Part shown: piece after piece, positions 1 to 7,569 of the stretch
How the letters are laid out: every line of letters starts with the position of its first letter
Numbering within the stretch: position 1 is the stretch's first letter
From: CALCCV01 sp964388665
Lineage (GTDB): Bacteria; Bdellovibrionota; Bdellovibrionia; Bdellovibrionales; Bdellovibrionaceae
Length of the DNA: 46,374 nt
Reading direction: 5' to 3'
Assembly: GCA_964388665.1 (NCBI GenBank)
Contig: CAYMBJ010000028.1
Location: 1-46,374 of the forward strand
Notes under the pieces: model-generated
Seen by the model: only the letters and a program-made list of their open reading frames with translations
What the model was told of the DNA's origin: nothing
Database searches by the model: none
Made by a program: the position numbers and the translations under genes

Positions 1-47
1 ATTCTGAGTTTGTGTTCTGTAAACTGAAGTAACATCATAGGACATAA

Positions 48-123
48 TGGATGGGCTAGCAGGACTCGAACCTGCGAATGTTAGAATCAAAATCTAATGC
101 CTTACCAACTTGGCGATAGCCCA
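48..123 (-). tRNA. tRNA-Gln (anticodon TTG)
   Basis: Read on the minus strand, a 7-bp acceptor stem (TGGGCTA with TAGCCCA) closes a cloverleaf. The T-arm is GCAGG TTCGAGT CCTGC. The anticodon stem is TTAGA/TCTAA with loop TTTTGAT, giving anticodon TTG and decoding CAA/CAG as glutamine. The discriminator is T, followed by an encoded CCA at 50-48. It lies 93 nt downstream of spoVG on the same strand. Confidence 0.93.
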
Positions 124-155
124 ACATGTCTTAGATTTTCAAAGGACAGACGATA

Positions 156-184
156 GATTTGCCAGGCTTTGAAATTTTAGTCAA
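156..184 (-). promoter_or_regulatory. Possible promoter of the tRNA-Gln gene
   Basis: On the minus strand a good -35 box, TTGACT (179-184), sits between spoVG and the tRNA. At 17-nt spacing the -10 would be CAAATC (156-161), a poor match to TATAAT. The assignment rests on the -35 box and the position about 35 nt before the tRNA 5' end. Confidence 0.25.
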
Positions 185-216
185 TAGTTGTCACATGAGA
201 ATGCGGAGGATTGGTC

Positions 217-540
217 TCAGTCTTGGTCGCCATAGCTGGAAGAATCTGATTTTTGCCGCTTTAAACTGCTGAGAGTATCACCAATGGATTCAAGTTCCTT
301 TTCGTAGGCTTCAAAAATTAAGTCCTCAAGGTGATTGCGGGTCTCTTGGTTTAAGGGATGTGCGATGTCTTTGAATTGGCCGTCTTTGCGTTTTTTGCTG
401 GGCATGGCCACAAAGAGGCCGCTGGGGCCAAGGATGATCTTGAGATCACGCACCACAAAGCTATTGTCTATTGTTATAGCAACATAGGCTTTCAGCTTGT
501 CTTCGTTGACAGGATAGACTTTCACTTCAGTTATATTCAT
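217..540 (-). CDS. spoVG: SpoVG family nucleic-acid-binding regulator
   Basis: This 107-residue protein starts MNITEVKVYPV and continues with KAYVAITIDNSFVVRDLKII and GLFVAMPSKK, then a DIAHPLN segment and a short charged tail. These are the hallmarks of SpoVG, a small site-specific DNA/RNA-binding protein known from Firmicutes and spirochaetes and also present in deltaproteobacterial relatives. I chose the ATG at 540; the same frame stays open 25 codons further upstream (to 615), but that part does not resemble SpoVG. Length matches the family (about 85-110 aa). It lies downstream of degP on the same strand after a 213-nt gap with a possible promoter of its own. Its targets cannot be read from the sequence; a role as a global post-transcriptional regulator is inferred from the family. 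Confidence 0.9.
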   Translation of the reverse strand: MNITEVKVYPVNEDKLKAYVAITIDNSFVVRDLKIILGPSGLFVAMPSKKRKDGQFKDIAHPLNQETRNHLEDLIFEAYEKELESIGDTLSSLKRQKSDSSSYGDQD

Positions 541-617
541 AAGTGCCCCACTCGTAGCCTTCACAATGCTGCTCTGATATTGTGCTCTATCTAGTCTAAC
601 GGGCAGGATTCGCAAAA

Positions 618-646
618 ACTTTAGTCGGGCTTGCTATTTTTCGCAA
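618..646 (-). promoter_or_regulatory. Candidate spoVG promoter
   Basis: On the minus strand TTGCGA (641-646) and TAAAGT (618-623) are separated by exactly 17 nt, each matching the sigma70 consensus at four of six positions. The predicted start would give a leader of about 70 nt before the spoVG ATG. A perfect inverted repeat, CAATTTG-AAA-CAAATTG (675-691), lies about 30 nt upstream and could be an operator. Confidence 0.3.
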
Positions 647-714
647 AAAAAAGTGGCAGTCACGGGATTTGACTCAATTTGAAACAAATTGGGCGATCGG
701 CCAAGCAAGAAATC

Positions 715-750
715 CAAAAAAGAAGGCGGGCATTCTCAAAACAAGAACGC
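715..750 (-). terminator. Weak terminator-like hairpin after degP
   Basis: Immediately after the degP stop, the minus strand can form GCGTTCT / AGAATGC (one G-U pair, 7-nt loop, 730-750). A run of six or seven T follows after a gap of about 8 nt (around 715-721). The gap makes it a weak intrinsic terminator; partial read-through into spoVG is plausible. Confidence 0.3.
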
Positions 751-753
751 GTC

Positions 754-2232
754 CTAGCGGGTTTCAAATGAGACCACAAAAAGATTTCCGCCGCGGGCCA
801 AGCGCAGAACATTTCGACCCTTTTTTACGTTCTTGACGACATCCTTGGCGTTGTTCACCTCTTCGTTGTTGACCACCAATATGACATCGCCAACACGGAG
901 TCCAGCAGTGTCAGCGATGCTACCACGGTCAACATCGCTGATGACAGGGCGATTGACCTGATCGGGAATGCTAAACTGCTCGCGCATTTCTTCACTGAGA
1001 TCGGCAACAGAAAATCCCAATTTGTGTGGCACCTTTTGACCGGCAATCTTTGGCGCCTTACTGGTGTTGGTGCGGCGGCGCGCGAGTTCCTCTTTTTTCT
1101 CGCCGATTTTAACCTGCAAAGTGATGCGCTTATTGGCGCGAAGAACTTTGAGTTTTGCTGTTGAGCCAATGCTTGTGTCTTGGACCATATCCGTGAACTC
1201 GCGGGCTCCCGGGACTTTTTTGCCGTTGTACTCAAGGATGATATCGTAGACTCGAAGTCCGCCCATGGCAGCAGGGCTTTTTGGTTCAACCAATGTCACC
1301 ACAGCTCCAGCATCTTCGCCCAGGCCGAGTTCTTGCGCTGAAGCGGGGTCAAGTTCTCCCAAGCCTATACCAAGATAACCTTTGCGAATGGAGCCTCGTG
1401 TTTCAAGATCCGGGATCAATCTTTTGACTTCGTCAATGGGGATAGCAAAACCAATGCCCTGTGCGGCCGCATTGATAGCGTTGTTTACGCCAATGACTTG
1501 GCCCTTGCTGTTGACCAAAGGACCACCGGAGTTGCCAGGGTTGATTGAGGCGTCAGTTTGTAAAAGCGGAATTTTATTGATCTCACGAATTTCGCGTCCA
1601 ATAGAAGAAATGATTCCTTTGGTGACCGTGTGTCCAAGATTGAAGGGGTTGCCGAAAGCCAAAACCCATTCGCCCACTTGGGTTTCCTTTGAATTTCCCA
1701 AGGAAACGGCTGGAAGTTTTCCTTCGGCTTCAATTTTAATGAGGGCGATGTCGGTGCGATCATCAGAGCCAATGAGTTTGGCATCATATTTTTTTTCGCT
1801 GCCTTCATTGATCTGCACCTGAATGCCATCGGCACCGGCCACCACATGGGCGTTGGTAACGATCAATCCGTCAGAGCGAATGATGAATCCGGTTCCTAGG
1901 GCCAGCGGCCGCGGCTTGTTGTTTCGGGGGCGCATGGGAACGCCATAAAACTGCTCAAAGAGTTCCATCATTGGATCACGCTGACGTTGAAGGCCGCCCA
2001 CCTGGGTGGTGGAAATATTGACTACCGAAGGATTGATGGCCTTAGAGAGTTCGACAAACAGATTCGCAGGAAGCGGATCCGAGAGTTTGAGCGTGGGAGC
2101 AGGATTGACCGGTACCTGGGCCGCTGCCTGCTGAGAGTAGAGCAAGGGCAATGCGGTCAGTGGCAAGCCTAGAAACAAAGATTGTATAGCCAGTGAAAGT
2201 GCTACGAGTTGTTTAGAAATATTTGTTTTCAT
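754..2232 (-). CDS. degP: Periplasmic serine protease/chaperone DegP (HtrA, Do family)
   Basis: This 492-residue protein has a signal peptide (hydrophobic segment about 9-36, cleavage near QAAAQ-V). A trypsin-like domain follows with the full triad: His129 in TNAHVV, Asp161 in DRTDIALIKI and Ser235 in NPGNSGGPL. Two PDZ domains occupy roughly 275-370 and 395-490. This is the DegP/DegQ/MucD architecture: an oligomeric periplasmic protease that degrades or refolds misfolded envelope proteins. The gene starts 50 nt after the DUF1844 stop codon and is probably co-transcribed with it. A high-capacity protein-export lifestyle, implied by the type II secretion locus in this window, would need such quality control. 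DegQ or MucD would be equally valid names; I cannot separate the paralogues by eye. Confidence 0.95.
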   Translation of the reverse strand: MKTNISKQLVALSLAIQSLFLGLPLTALPLLYSQQAAAQVPVNPAPTLKLSDPLPANLFVELSKAINPSVVNISTTQVGGLQRQRDPMMELFEQFYGVPMRPRNNKPRPLALGTGFIIRSDGLIVTNAHVVAGADGIQVQINEGSEKKYDAKLIGSDDRTDIALIKIEAEGKLPAVSLGNSKETQVGEWVLAFGNPFNLGHTVTKGIISSIGREIREINKIPLLQTDASINPGNSGGPLVNSKGQVIGVNNAINAAAQGIGFAIPIDEVKRLIPDLETRGSIRKGYLGIGLGELDPASAQELGLGEDAGAVVTLVEPKSPAAMGGLRVYDIILEYNGKKVPGAREFTDMVQDTSIGSTAKLKVLRANKRITLQVKIGEKKEELARRRTNTSKAPKIAGQKVPHKLGFSVADLSEEMREQFSIPDQVNRPVISDVDRGSIADTAGLRVGDVILVVNNEEVNNAKDVVKNVKKGRNVLRLARGGNLFVVSFETR

Positions 2233-2282
2233 TTGAACTTCCTCATCTTTTTAAGCTCTTATCTTTTTAAGCTTTCATCTTT

Positions 2283-2573
2283 TCAAAACTGCACGTATTT
2301 GAGTTGTAGATCTGCGATCAATTTTTCTAAGAAGCGCTCCTCATCTTCGGTGAGATTTTTTTTGGTCTTTTCTTTTAGCATGATCAGTAGGTCAATATTG
2401 AAGCGGGCCATGCTTTTGTCTTTTTCAATCTCCTGATTTTGTGGATTTGGTGCAAGCCCCATTGCCATCAGTGCGGATGAAGCAATTGACATAGTCAAAA
2501 CACTAAAGCTTGCCTCCATTGTATCTGTTGGCGAGTTGCCTTTACCGGCAGACTTGGGTGATTGCTCGTTCAT
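2283..2573 (-). CDS. DUF1844 family small protein
   Basis: This 96-residue protein shows the DUF1844 pattern: a Ser/Ala/Met-rich helix (SFSVLTMSIASSALMAMGL), then NPQNQEIEKD, ARFNIDLLIMLKEKTKKNLTEDEERFLEKLIADLQLKYVQF. The alternating IDLL..L.EKT..NLT.EE block is diagnostic of a family found mainly in deltaproteobacteria and acidobacteria, with unknown function. I chose ATG 2573 because AAGGAG lies about 9 nt before it; the in-frame ATG at 2600 would overlap a consensus -10 box. It is the first gene of the run towards degP. No enzymatic residues are evident; it is probably a small helical, possibly membrane-associated protein. Confidence 0.8.
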   Translation of the reverse strand: MNEQSPKSAGKGNSPTDTMEASFSVLTMSIASSALMAMGLAPNPQNQEIEKDKSMARFNIDLLIMLKEKTKKNLTEDEERFLEKLIADLQLKYVQF

Positions 2574-2598
2574 TATTAAACACTCCTTTTGGGGCTTC

Positions 2599-2621
2599 AT
2601 TATATGCCAGGATATGCCAGG
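2599..2621 (-). promoter_or_regulatory. Promoter of the DUF1844-degP unit with a 10-bp tandem duplication
   Basis: The minus strand carries a perfect TATAAT (2599-2604). Directly upstream, the 10-bp unit ATATGCCAGG (plus-strand sense) is repeated twice without a gap (2602-2621), so the duplication overlaps the -10 box and fills the spacer. No good -35 hexamer is visible. The inferred leader is about 20 nt with AAGGAG before ATG 2573. Confidence 0.42.
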
Positions 2622-2708
2622 CTACGGTTAAAATTGTGCCTCAAGAAGGCCTAATTTTCAATTGGAGAATTCTTCACGGCAGATTCAAAGCGGGTGCATA
2701 GCATTCTA

Positions 2709-3554
2709 CTAGAGTGGATAGTAACCGATCAAGCGCTCGATGCGAGCTTCGCGACCTGGGTGAAGTAGCGGGCGATGTCCACGGCAACCAGGCTCCACCG
2801 GAAACTGGGGCAAAAAACAAAGTGGAATGCTCATGAGTCGAGTCTGAGCAAAGGCAGAGAGTTTCCATAACACTTCTGCCAGCTGCTCTGTCGGTGCGCC
2901 GAGTTCGCGCGCTCGCTGATCGATGCGATAATAAAAATGGGAGGTCAGAAAGATTCGGGCCAGCACAAAAGTGCAAATTGAGAAGGCACGTTGAAACAGA
3001 AGAAACTTTCGTTTTTGCCAAAACCAGTTCCAAGGCGAGATTTCGTCGAGGGCTTGAAAGATGCCGAGGCAAGAGTTTAAGCACAAGAACAGGAACTGCG
3101 GTGCCAGGCCACTCAAGCTGTCGCGCAAAGCCAAGGCCAAACACAGCGCAGCTGCACGTTCTTGAGGATTGAGTCGATCTAACAAGGAGTCAGTAAAGCA
3201 AATGATGGGCAGCGAGCGAAAGGTTTGTGAAACAAAAAGCGTGGGAGAAGGACTCTTGACAACAAAAAGTTTGGCCTGTTCGGCATTGACGTCTAAGGAA
3301 CGTAGCAGCTCGCTCATGCCCCAACGGTCGTGGCCAAGGATTTCAACAAATTTGAGATCTTGGGCGCGAAACCATGAGAGCAGGCGATCTCTTCCCAGCC
3401 AAAAGAAAATAGAAAACAGTGTGAGCAAACTCAGCAGACTAAAGACCAGGCCGCCGCGTCCGCCCCAGCGAAATGCAAATGTCAGCGCGACAAGGGCTGC
3501 GATCAAAAATGCAACCATCAATAGCCAAGCCGAGGCGACTTTTAAATCTTTCAT
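2709..3554 (-). CDS. M48-like membrane protein lacking the HExxH motif (pseudopeptidase)
   Basis: This 281-residue protein has two N-terminal membrane segments (about 8-28 and 35-54) and another hydrophobic stretch around 187-205. Its arrangement follows HtpX/M48 peptidases: FVVKSPSPTLFVSQTF, then ICFTDSLLDRLNPQERAAAL where M48 enzymes have 'gLl..L..~El.aVlaHElaH'. The following residues here read CLALAL instead of HELxHx, so both zinc histidines and the catalytic Glu are missing. The later E..AD block is also altered (YYRIDQRARELGA, Asp212 kept, Glu replaced by Tyr). The frame is intact and uses normal codons, so it looks like a maintained protein rather than a decayed one. It lies divergent from the Bat operon. 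Assignment to M48 is by motif alignment by eye and is moderately sure. Confidence 0.5.
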   Translation of the reverse strand: MKDLKVASAWLLMVAFLIAALVALTFAFRWGGRGGLVFSLLSLLTLFSIFFWLGRDRLLSWFRAQDLKFVEILGHDRWGMSELLRSLDVNAEQAKLFVVKSPSPTLFVSQTFRSLPIICFTDSLLDRLNPQERAAALCLALALRDSLSGLAPQFLFLCLNSCLGIFQALDEISPWNWFWQKRKFLLFQRAFSICTFVLARIFLTSHFYYRIDQRARELGAPTEQLAEVLWKLSAFAQTRLMSIPLCFLPQFPVEPGCRGHRPLLHPGREARIERLIGYYPL

Positions 3555-3684
3555 ACCTTGGCAATTTACGTTCTTCGGTCGCCTTTTGGCAAGGACCGAA
3601 ATGAATTCAAAAGGATGAGGCAGATGTTTATTGAGAATGCAGAGCGATAACAGAGCACAAGTGGAGATATATTTGCAACCCTAG

Positions 3685-3693
3685 TGCTAGAAT
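3685..3693 (+). promoter_or_regulatory. Extended -10 promoter of the Bat operon
   Basis: TGC TAGAAT at 3685-3693 is a TGn extended -10 element with a five-of-six match to TATAAT. It lies about 50 nt upstream of the moxR start. The -35 position (AGATAT) is poor, as is common with extended -10 promoters. Confidence 0.4.
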
Positions 3694-3746
3694 CATTTGA
3701 AGATTCGTAAATTTTGCGGGCAACTTTGAAGTTGAGGAGATTTTTA

Positions 3747-4739
3747 ATGGCAGACATGGATGTAATGACCTTAAATGCGATGGTGAAACAGGAGAGTCAG
3801 CATGTCGAAAAGATGCTGGCTGAAATCTCGAAGTCGATTGTAGGGCAAAAGTCCATGGTGGAGGGAATCCTCATGGGCCTCTTTACGGGTGGGCACATTT
3901 TGCTAGAAGGCGTGCCGGGTTTGGCCAAAACGCTCACCATTTCTACAGTTGCAAAAACAATATCTCTTGATTTTAAACGAGTGCAGTTCACGCCCGATCT
4001 TTTGCCGACGGATTTAATTGGTACAATGATTTTTAATCCTAAATCAGGAGAGTTTGCGCCAAAAAAAGGTCCGATTTTTACGAATATTGTTTTGGCTGAC
4101 GAAATCAATCGCGCGCCAGCAAAAGTTCAATCGGCGCTGCTGGAGTCCATGGCCGAAAAGCAAGTCACAATTGGTGAAGTGTCCTATAAACTGGAAATGC
4201 CATTTTTGGTGCTGGCAACGCAAAATCCGCTGGAGCAAGAGGGCACCTATCCGCTTCCAGAGGCACAGATGGATCGATTTTTGTTTAAGATCAATGTCAC
4301 CTATCCCACCAAATCAGAGGAGATGGAGATTCTGATGCGAATGGGGCTCAACGAAAAGCCTGAAACCTCGACAGTGCTGACCAAAGAGGACATCGTGCGG
4401 ATTTCTGATCGTGTTGATAAAATCTACTGTGATCAAAAGACCAAGAACTACATCGTGGAAATTGTTATGGCTAGCCGTAAACCCAAAGAGTATGGGCTTG
4501 GTAAAATCACACCACTTGTGAACGTGGGGGCTTCGCCGCGCGCGACCCTCTCTCTCTATCGCGCTGCCAAGGCTCATGCCTTTATGCGCGGTCGCGGTTT
4601 TGTGACATCAGAGGATGTCAAAGCGATTGCCTATGATGTGCTTCGCCATCGAATTCTGTTAACCTACGAGGCGGAAGCCGAAAATGTAAAATCCGATGAC
4701 ATCATCAAAGAGATTCTTGCGACCATCGAGGTGCAGTAG
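3747..4739 (+). CDS. moxR: MoxR-family AAA+ ATPase of the Bat operon
   Basis: The 330-residue protein carries Walker A GVPGLAKT (55-62), Walker B VLADEIN (Asp118, Glu119) and the MoxR signature LLEGVPG...FTPDLLPTDLIG...NPLEQEGTYPLPEAQMDRF, followed by the alpha-helical lid domain. MoxR ATPases act as chaperones for von Willebrand factor A (VWA) proteins, usually encoded beside them. The ATG at 3747 is preceded by GAGGAG (3734-3739); an upstream in-frame TTG lacks this. It heads a seven-gene operon and ends one base before the GTG of the DUF58 gene. Likely role: energy-dependent remodelling of the BatA/BatB complex at the inner membrane. Confidence 0.93.
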   Translation: MADMDVMTLNAMVKQESQHVEKMLAEISKSIVGQKSMVEGILMGLFTGGHILLEGVPGLAKTLTISTVAKTISLDFKRVQFTPDLLPTDLIGTMIFNPKSGEFAPKKGPIFTNIVLADEINRAPAKVQSALLESMAEKQVTIGEVSYKLEMPFLVLATQNPLEQEGTYPLPEAQMDRFLFKINVTYPTKSEEMEILMRMGLNEKPETSTVLTKEDIVRISDRVDKIYCDQKTKNYIVEIVMASRKPKEYGLGKITPLVNVGASPRATLSLYRAAKAHAFMRGRGFVTSEDVKAIAYDVLRHRILLTYEAEAENVKSDDIIKEILATIEVQ

Positions 4740-5609
4740 GTGTTTCCGCCGGAGATACTCAAGAAAGTCAAACTGATTGAGCTCTCCACGCGCAAGCTGG
4801 TGAACAACCTGTTTGCGGGCGAGTATCATACAGCCTTTAAAGGTCAAGGAATGACCTTTAAAGATTTTCGCGAGTATGTGCCTGGTGATGATGTGCGCTC
4901 CATCTCCTGGCCACTGACCGCTCGCACCGGGAAGACTTTTATTAAAAATTACGAAGAGGAGCGCGAGCTCACTTTGTTTTTGGCCGTGGACATCAGTGGT
5001 TCTAATGACTACGGTTCGCACAAGTCGATCAAAGGCGAAGTGATGTCTTGGCTGGCGGGGCTATTGGCTTTTTCTGCGATAAAGAACAAAGACCAAGTGG
5101 GCCTGCTTCTCTTTAGCAATCAAATTGAACACTTTGTTCCGCCCAAAAAAGGCACGGGCCATGTGCAGCGAATCTTGCGCGATCTTTTTTACATCAAACC
5201 AAAAAGCTCTGGGACGAGTCTTGCGGTTGCCACGCAATTTTTGCAGGGCTTTTTAAAAAAGCGCACCGTGATCTTTTTGATTTCAGATTTTCAGGACCAA
5301 AATTTTGCGCAGTCCCTGCGCTACTTGGGGCAAAAGCACGATGTCGTCGCCTGCTTGGTGAAGGACCCCACCGAAGAGAACTTTCCAGATTTGGGCTTGA
5401 TTGATGTGCAGGATCCCGAAACTGGTGAAATCATGACTGTGGATTCCGGAAGCGCGGTGTTTCGCAATGCTTACAGAAAAAAACAAGAAAAGCGCCTTGG
5501 TGACCTGCAATCTGAACTGCGACGGTCACAGGTCGATCTTGTTGTGATCAATTCTCAGGAAGATATCGTAAATCCATTGGTGAGTTTTTTTAAGAAGAGA
5601 AAAAGATGA
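4740..5609 (+). CDS. DUF58 domain protein (VWA-like) of the Bat operon
   Basis: The 289-residue protein begins with a GTG directly after the moxR stop. It contains the DUF58 signature GEYHTAFKGQGMTFKDFREY and VPGDDVRSISWPLTART, then a VWA-like fold whose metal site reads DISGS (Asp84, Ser86, Ser88). DUF58 proteins almost always follow MoxR and are thought to be its partner. There is no signal peptide or membrane segment, so the protein is cytoplasmic. It overlaps the next gene by 4 nt (ATGA), indicating translational coupling. Confidence 0.92.
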   Translation: MFPPEILKKVKLIELSTRKLVNNLFAGEYHTAFKGQGMTFKDFREYVPGDDVRSISWPLTARTGKTFIKNYEEERELTLFLAVDISGSNDYGSHKSIKGEVMSWLAGLLAFSAIKNKDQVGLLLFSNQIEHFVPPKKGTGHVQRILRDLFYIKPKSSGTSLAVATQFLQGFLKKRTVIFLISDFQDQNFAQSLRYLGQKHDVVACLVKDPTEENFPDLGLIDVQDPETGEIMTVDSGSAVFRNAYRKKQEKRLGDLQSELRRSQVDLVVINSQEDIVNPLVSFFKKRKR

Positions 5610-6556
5610 GTTTGATGACCTGTTCAACTGAAATTCCAGAAGTGGCGGGCCTAAAGTCACAAGAGTTGACGGTGGGGAGAATTTTCGTTTTGCGCTGCCA
5701 GGGCGATTGGCAAGAACGAAGCTTTGACGGTGTGGCGCTAGAAGCGAAGCTTGAACCCAAGGACAAAAACAAATTGAAAATACTTTCCGGCAAAGTGGTT
5801 GATGCCGAAAATGCTGAATTTCAGGTGGTCAGTTATGGCCCCGGCATGCACGAAATTCTCAAGTGGACTCTAAAGATCGGTGACGAAACCCTGGAAATGC
5901 CTCCTGTGGTTCTACGGGTGGAGTCCGTCATCGAAGGTTCACAACAACAGCCCAAGCCCTTTCCTCCTATTGGACCACTTCAGCCGGTGATGCCTGAGAT
6001 TGTAAAGTACATGGCAATCGGATTGGCGGTAGCGCTGCTGCTGACCATTCTTATATCGATAGTAAGTTTGGTGGCGCGTTCGCGGCAGAGGCGGGCACTT
6101 AAGAGTTTGGACTCTTCGCTTCCACCAACCTTGGAGGCTCAGCAAAAATTGCGGGGCCTATTGAAGCAAACGCAAATGCAGCAATTTTCGGGTATGGCCG
6201 ATGCAGCGTTAGAACCTGGCCAAATTTTAAGGAAGCTTCGTGACGTGTTGGAGGTGCACCTCTCCCGGCACGCGCGAGTGCTGGTGACCGAAAAAAAGAC
6301 CAAAGTGATCATTGCTAAAGTCAAAAAGCGGGCGCCAGCAAAAGAGTTTGAAGTCTGGGGAAGCCTGCTCGCGCAGAGTCTATTTGAAATCGATAGATTT
6401 GGCAAACCCAAGAAAAACGCAGAGACCAAAAGTGCGAGCGTAAAAAAGACAGAGCAGAATTGGGAAGACTTAGGGGATCTCATTATTAAAGTGCAAAATC
6501 TGGTGGAGCTTATGAGTGAAGCGGCCGCAAAATCTGCAAAAAAGGCGAGGTCCTAG
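5606..6556 (+). CDS. Unrecognised one-TM protein of the Bat operon
   Basis: This 316-residue protein starts in an ATGA overlap with the DUF58 gene and ends in a TAGTG overlap with batA, so it is an integral operon member. Residues 1-125 look like a beta-rich domain ending in a proline-rich stretch (QQQPKPFPPIGPLQP). A single strong TM helix follows at about 132-157, then RSRQRR and a 155-residue helical, basic C-terminal domain. The positive-inside rule predicts the N-terminus outside and the C-terminus in the cytoplasm, yet no signal peptide is present. It occupies the slot often filled by DUF4381-type proteins in other Bat operons, but I see no clear match to that family. It probably bridges the periplasmic BatD and cytoplasmic MoxR/DUF58 (inference). 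Confidence 0.75.
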   Translation: MSLMTCSTEIPEVAGLKSQELTVGRIFVLRCQGDWQERSFDGVALEAKLEPKDKNKLKILSGKVVDAENAEFQVVSYGPGMHEILKWTLKIGDETLEMPPVVLRVESVIEGSQQQPKPFPPIGPLQPVMPEIVKYMAIGLAVALLLTILISIVSLVARSRQRRALKSLDSSLPPTLEAQQKLRGLLKQTQMQQFSGMADAALEPGQILRKLRDVLEVHLSRHARVLVTEKKTKVIIAKVKKRAPAKEFEVWGSLLAQSLFEIDRFGKPKKNAETKSASVKKTEQNWEDLGDLIIKVQNLVELMSEAAAKSAKKARS

Positions 6557-7569
6557 TGGAATGGCAGTCGCCCGAATCTTTGATATTGCTGCTGCCACTG
6601 TTTTTGGTGGCGACTTGGGCATGGATCTTTTGGACGAAACGTGCGAGCTCGTTTCAAGTGAGTGCCTTGGGTTTTTTTAAAGACCTACCACTGGGGCTGA
6701 GGGCGTATCTTAAACATCTGCCGCTTTTTTTAAAAACGCTAGCAGGAGTTTTTTTGGTGATTGCCATTGCCAGGCCTCGCGAAGGTGACACGCGCACAAA
6801 AAAGAACATTGAGGGCATCGACATTGTGATCGCCTTGGATGTGTCTGACTCGATGCTGATTGAAGATATGAAACCCTTAAACCGCTTGGAATCTGCAAAG
6901 GGTGTGATCAAGGCCTTTGTTGAGCAGCGAGCCTCTGATCGCATTGGGGTTGTCATCTTTGCTGGCGAAGCCTTTACATTGGTGCCGCCCACATTGGATT
7001 ATCCCGTGCTCATGAAGCGCGTGTCAGAGATCACGACTGCTGCCAGCGCAAAGATCAAAGATGGCACCGCGCTGGGAGTGGCGCTGGCCAATGCAGCCGG
7101 TCGGCTGAAAGACTCGCAAGCCAAAACACGTGTGATCATCTTTATGACTGACGGTGAAAATAACAGCGGTACGATTGACCCCGAAACAGGATTAGAAATT
7201 GCAAAGGGCTATGGGCTCAAAGTCTACACCATTGGTATTGGTCGTGATGGTCCCACGCGCTTGCCAATTTATCACCGTGATGTGTTCGGACAAAAGGTCA
7301 AAACCTATCAGCCCTTTGAAAGTTATGTGAACGAAGAGCTTTTGAGCAAGATCGCATCCGAGACGGGCGCAAAGTTTTGGCGGGCATCAAATGAAAATGT
7401 CCTCTCTGGAGTTTTCAACGAGATCAACAACCTAGAAAAAACTAAAATTGATGTCAATCGCTACACGCGCTACACAGAACTCTTTCAACAGTATCTGATT
7501 GTGGCACTGTGGTTGTATATTGTTGCTTTGATTTTAGAAAAAACTTGGCTCAGGAGGCGTTTGGTATGA
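6556..7569 (+). CDS. batA: BatA: membrane-anchored VWA protein
   Basis: The 337-residue protein has an N-terminal BatA-type membrane region (helices about 8-27 and 55-73), a VWA domain and a C-terminal TM helix (about 312-330). The MIDAS metal site is complete: DVSDS (Asp95, Ser97, Ser99), Thr171 in KDGTALG and Asp199 in MTDGEN. IARPREG after the second helix is typical of the Bat family. It starts with GTG in a TAGTG overlap and ends in an ATGA overlap with batB. BatA and BatB are thought to form a membrane complex important for stress or oxygen tolerance and, in some species, envelope integrity. Confidence 0.92.
   Translation: MEWQSPESLILLLPLFLVATWAWIFWTKRASSFQVSALGFFKDLPLGLRAYLKHLPLFLKTLAGVFLVIAIARPREGDTRTKKNIEGIDIVIALDVSDSMLIEDMKPLNRLESAKGVIKAFVEQRASDRIGVVIFAGEAFTLVPPTLDYPVLMKRVSEITTAASAKIKDGTALGVALANAAGRLKDSQAKTRVIIFMTDGENNSGTIDPETGLEIAKGYGLKVYTIGIGRDGPTRLPIYHRDVFGQKVKTYQPFESYVNEELLSKIASETGAKFWRASNENVLSGVFNEINNLEKTKIDVNRYTRYTELFQQYLIVALWLYIVALILEKTWLRRRLV

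Noticed and set aside
2602..2621. Sigma54 promoter from the two TGGCAT units
   Set aside because: The GG and GC pairs are separated by 9 rather than 10 nt, and a perfect TATAAT explains the site better.
2674..3144. Minus-strand 156-aa frame overlapping the M48-like gene
   Set aside because: Out of frame with the better-supported M48-like protein, Ser/Arg-rich, no start signal.
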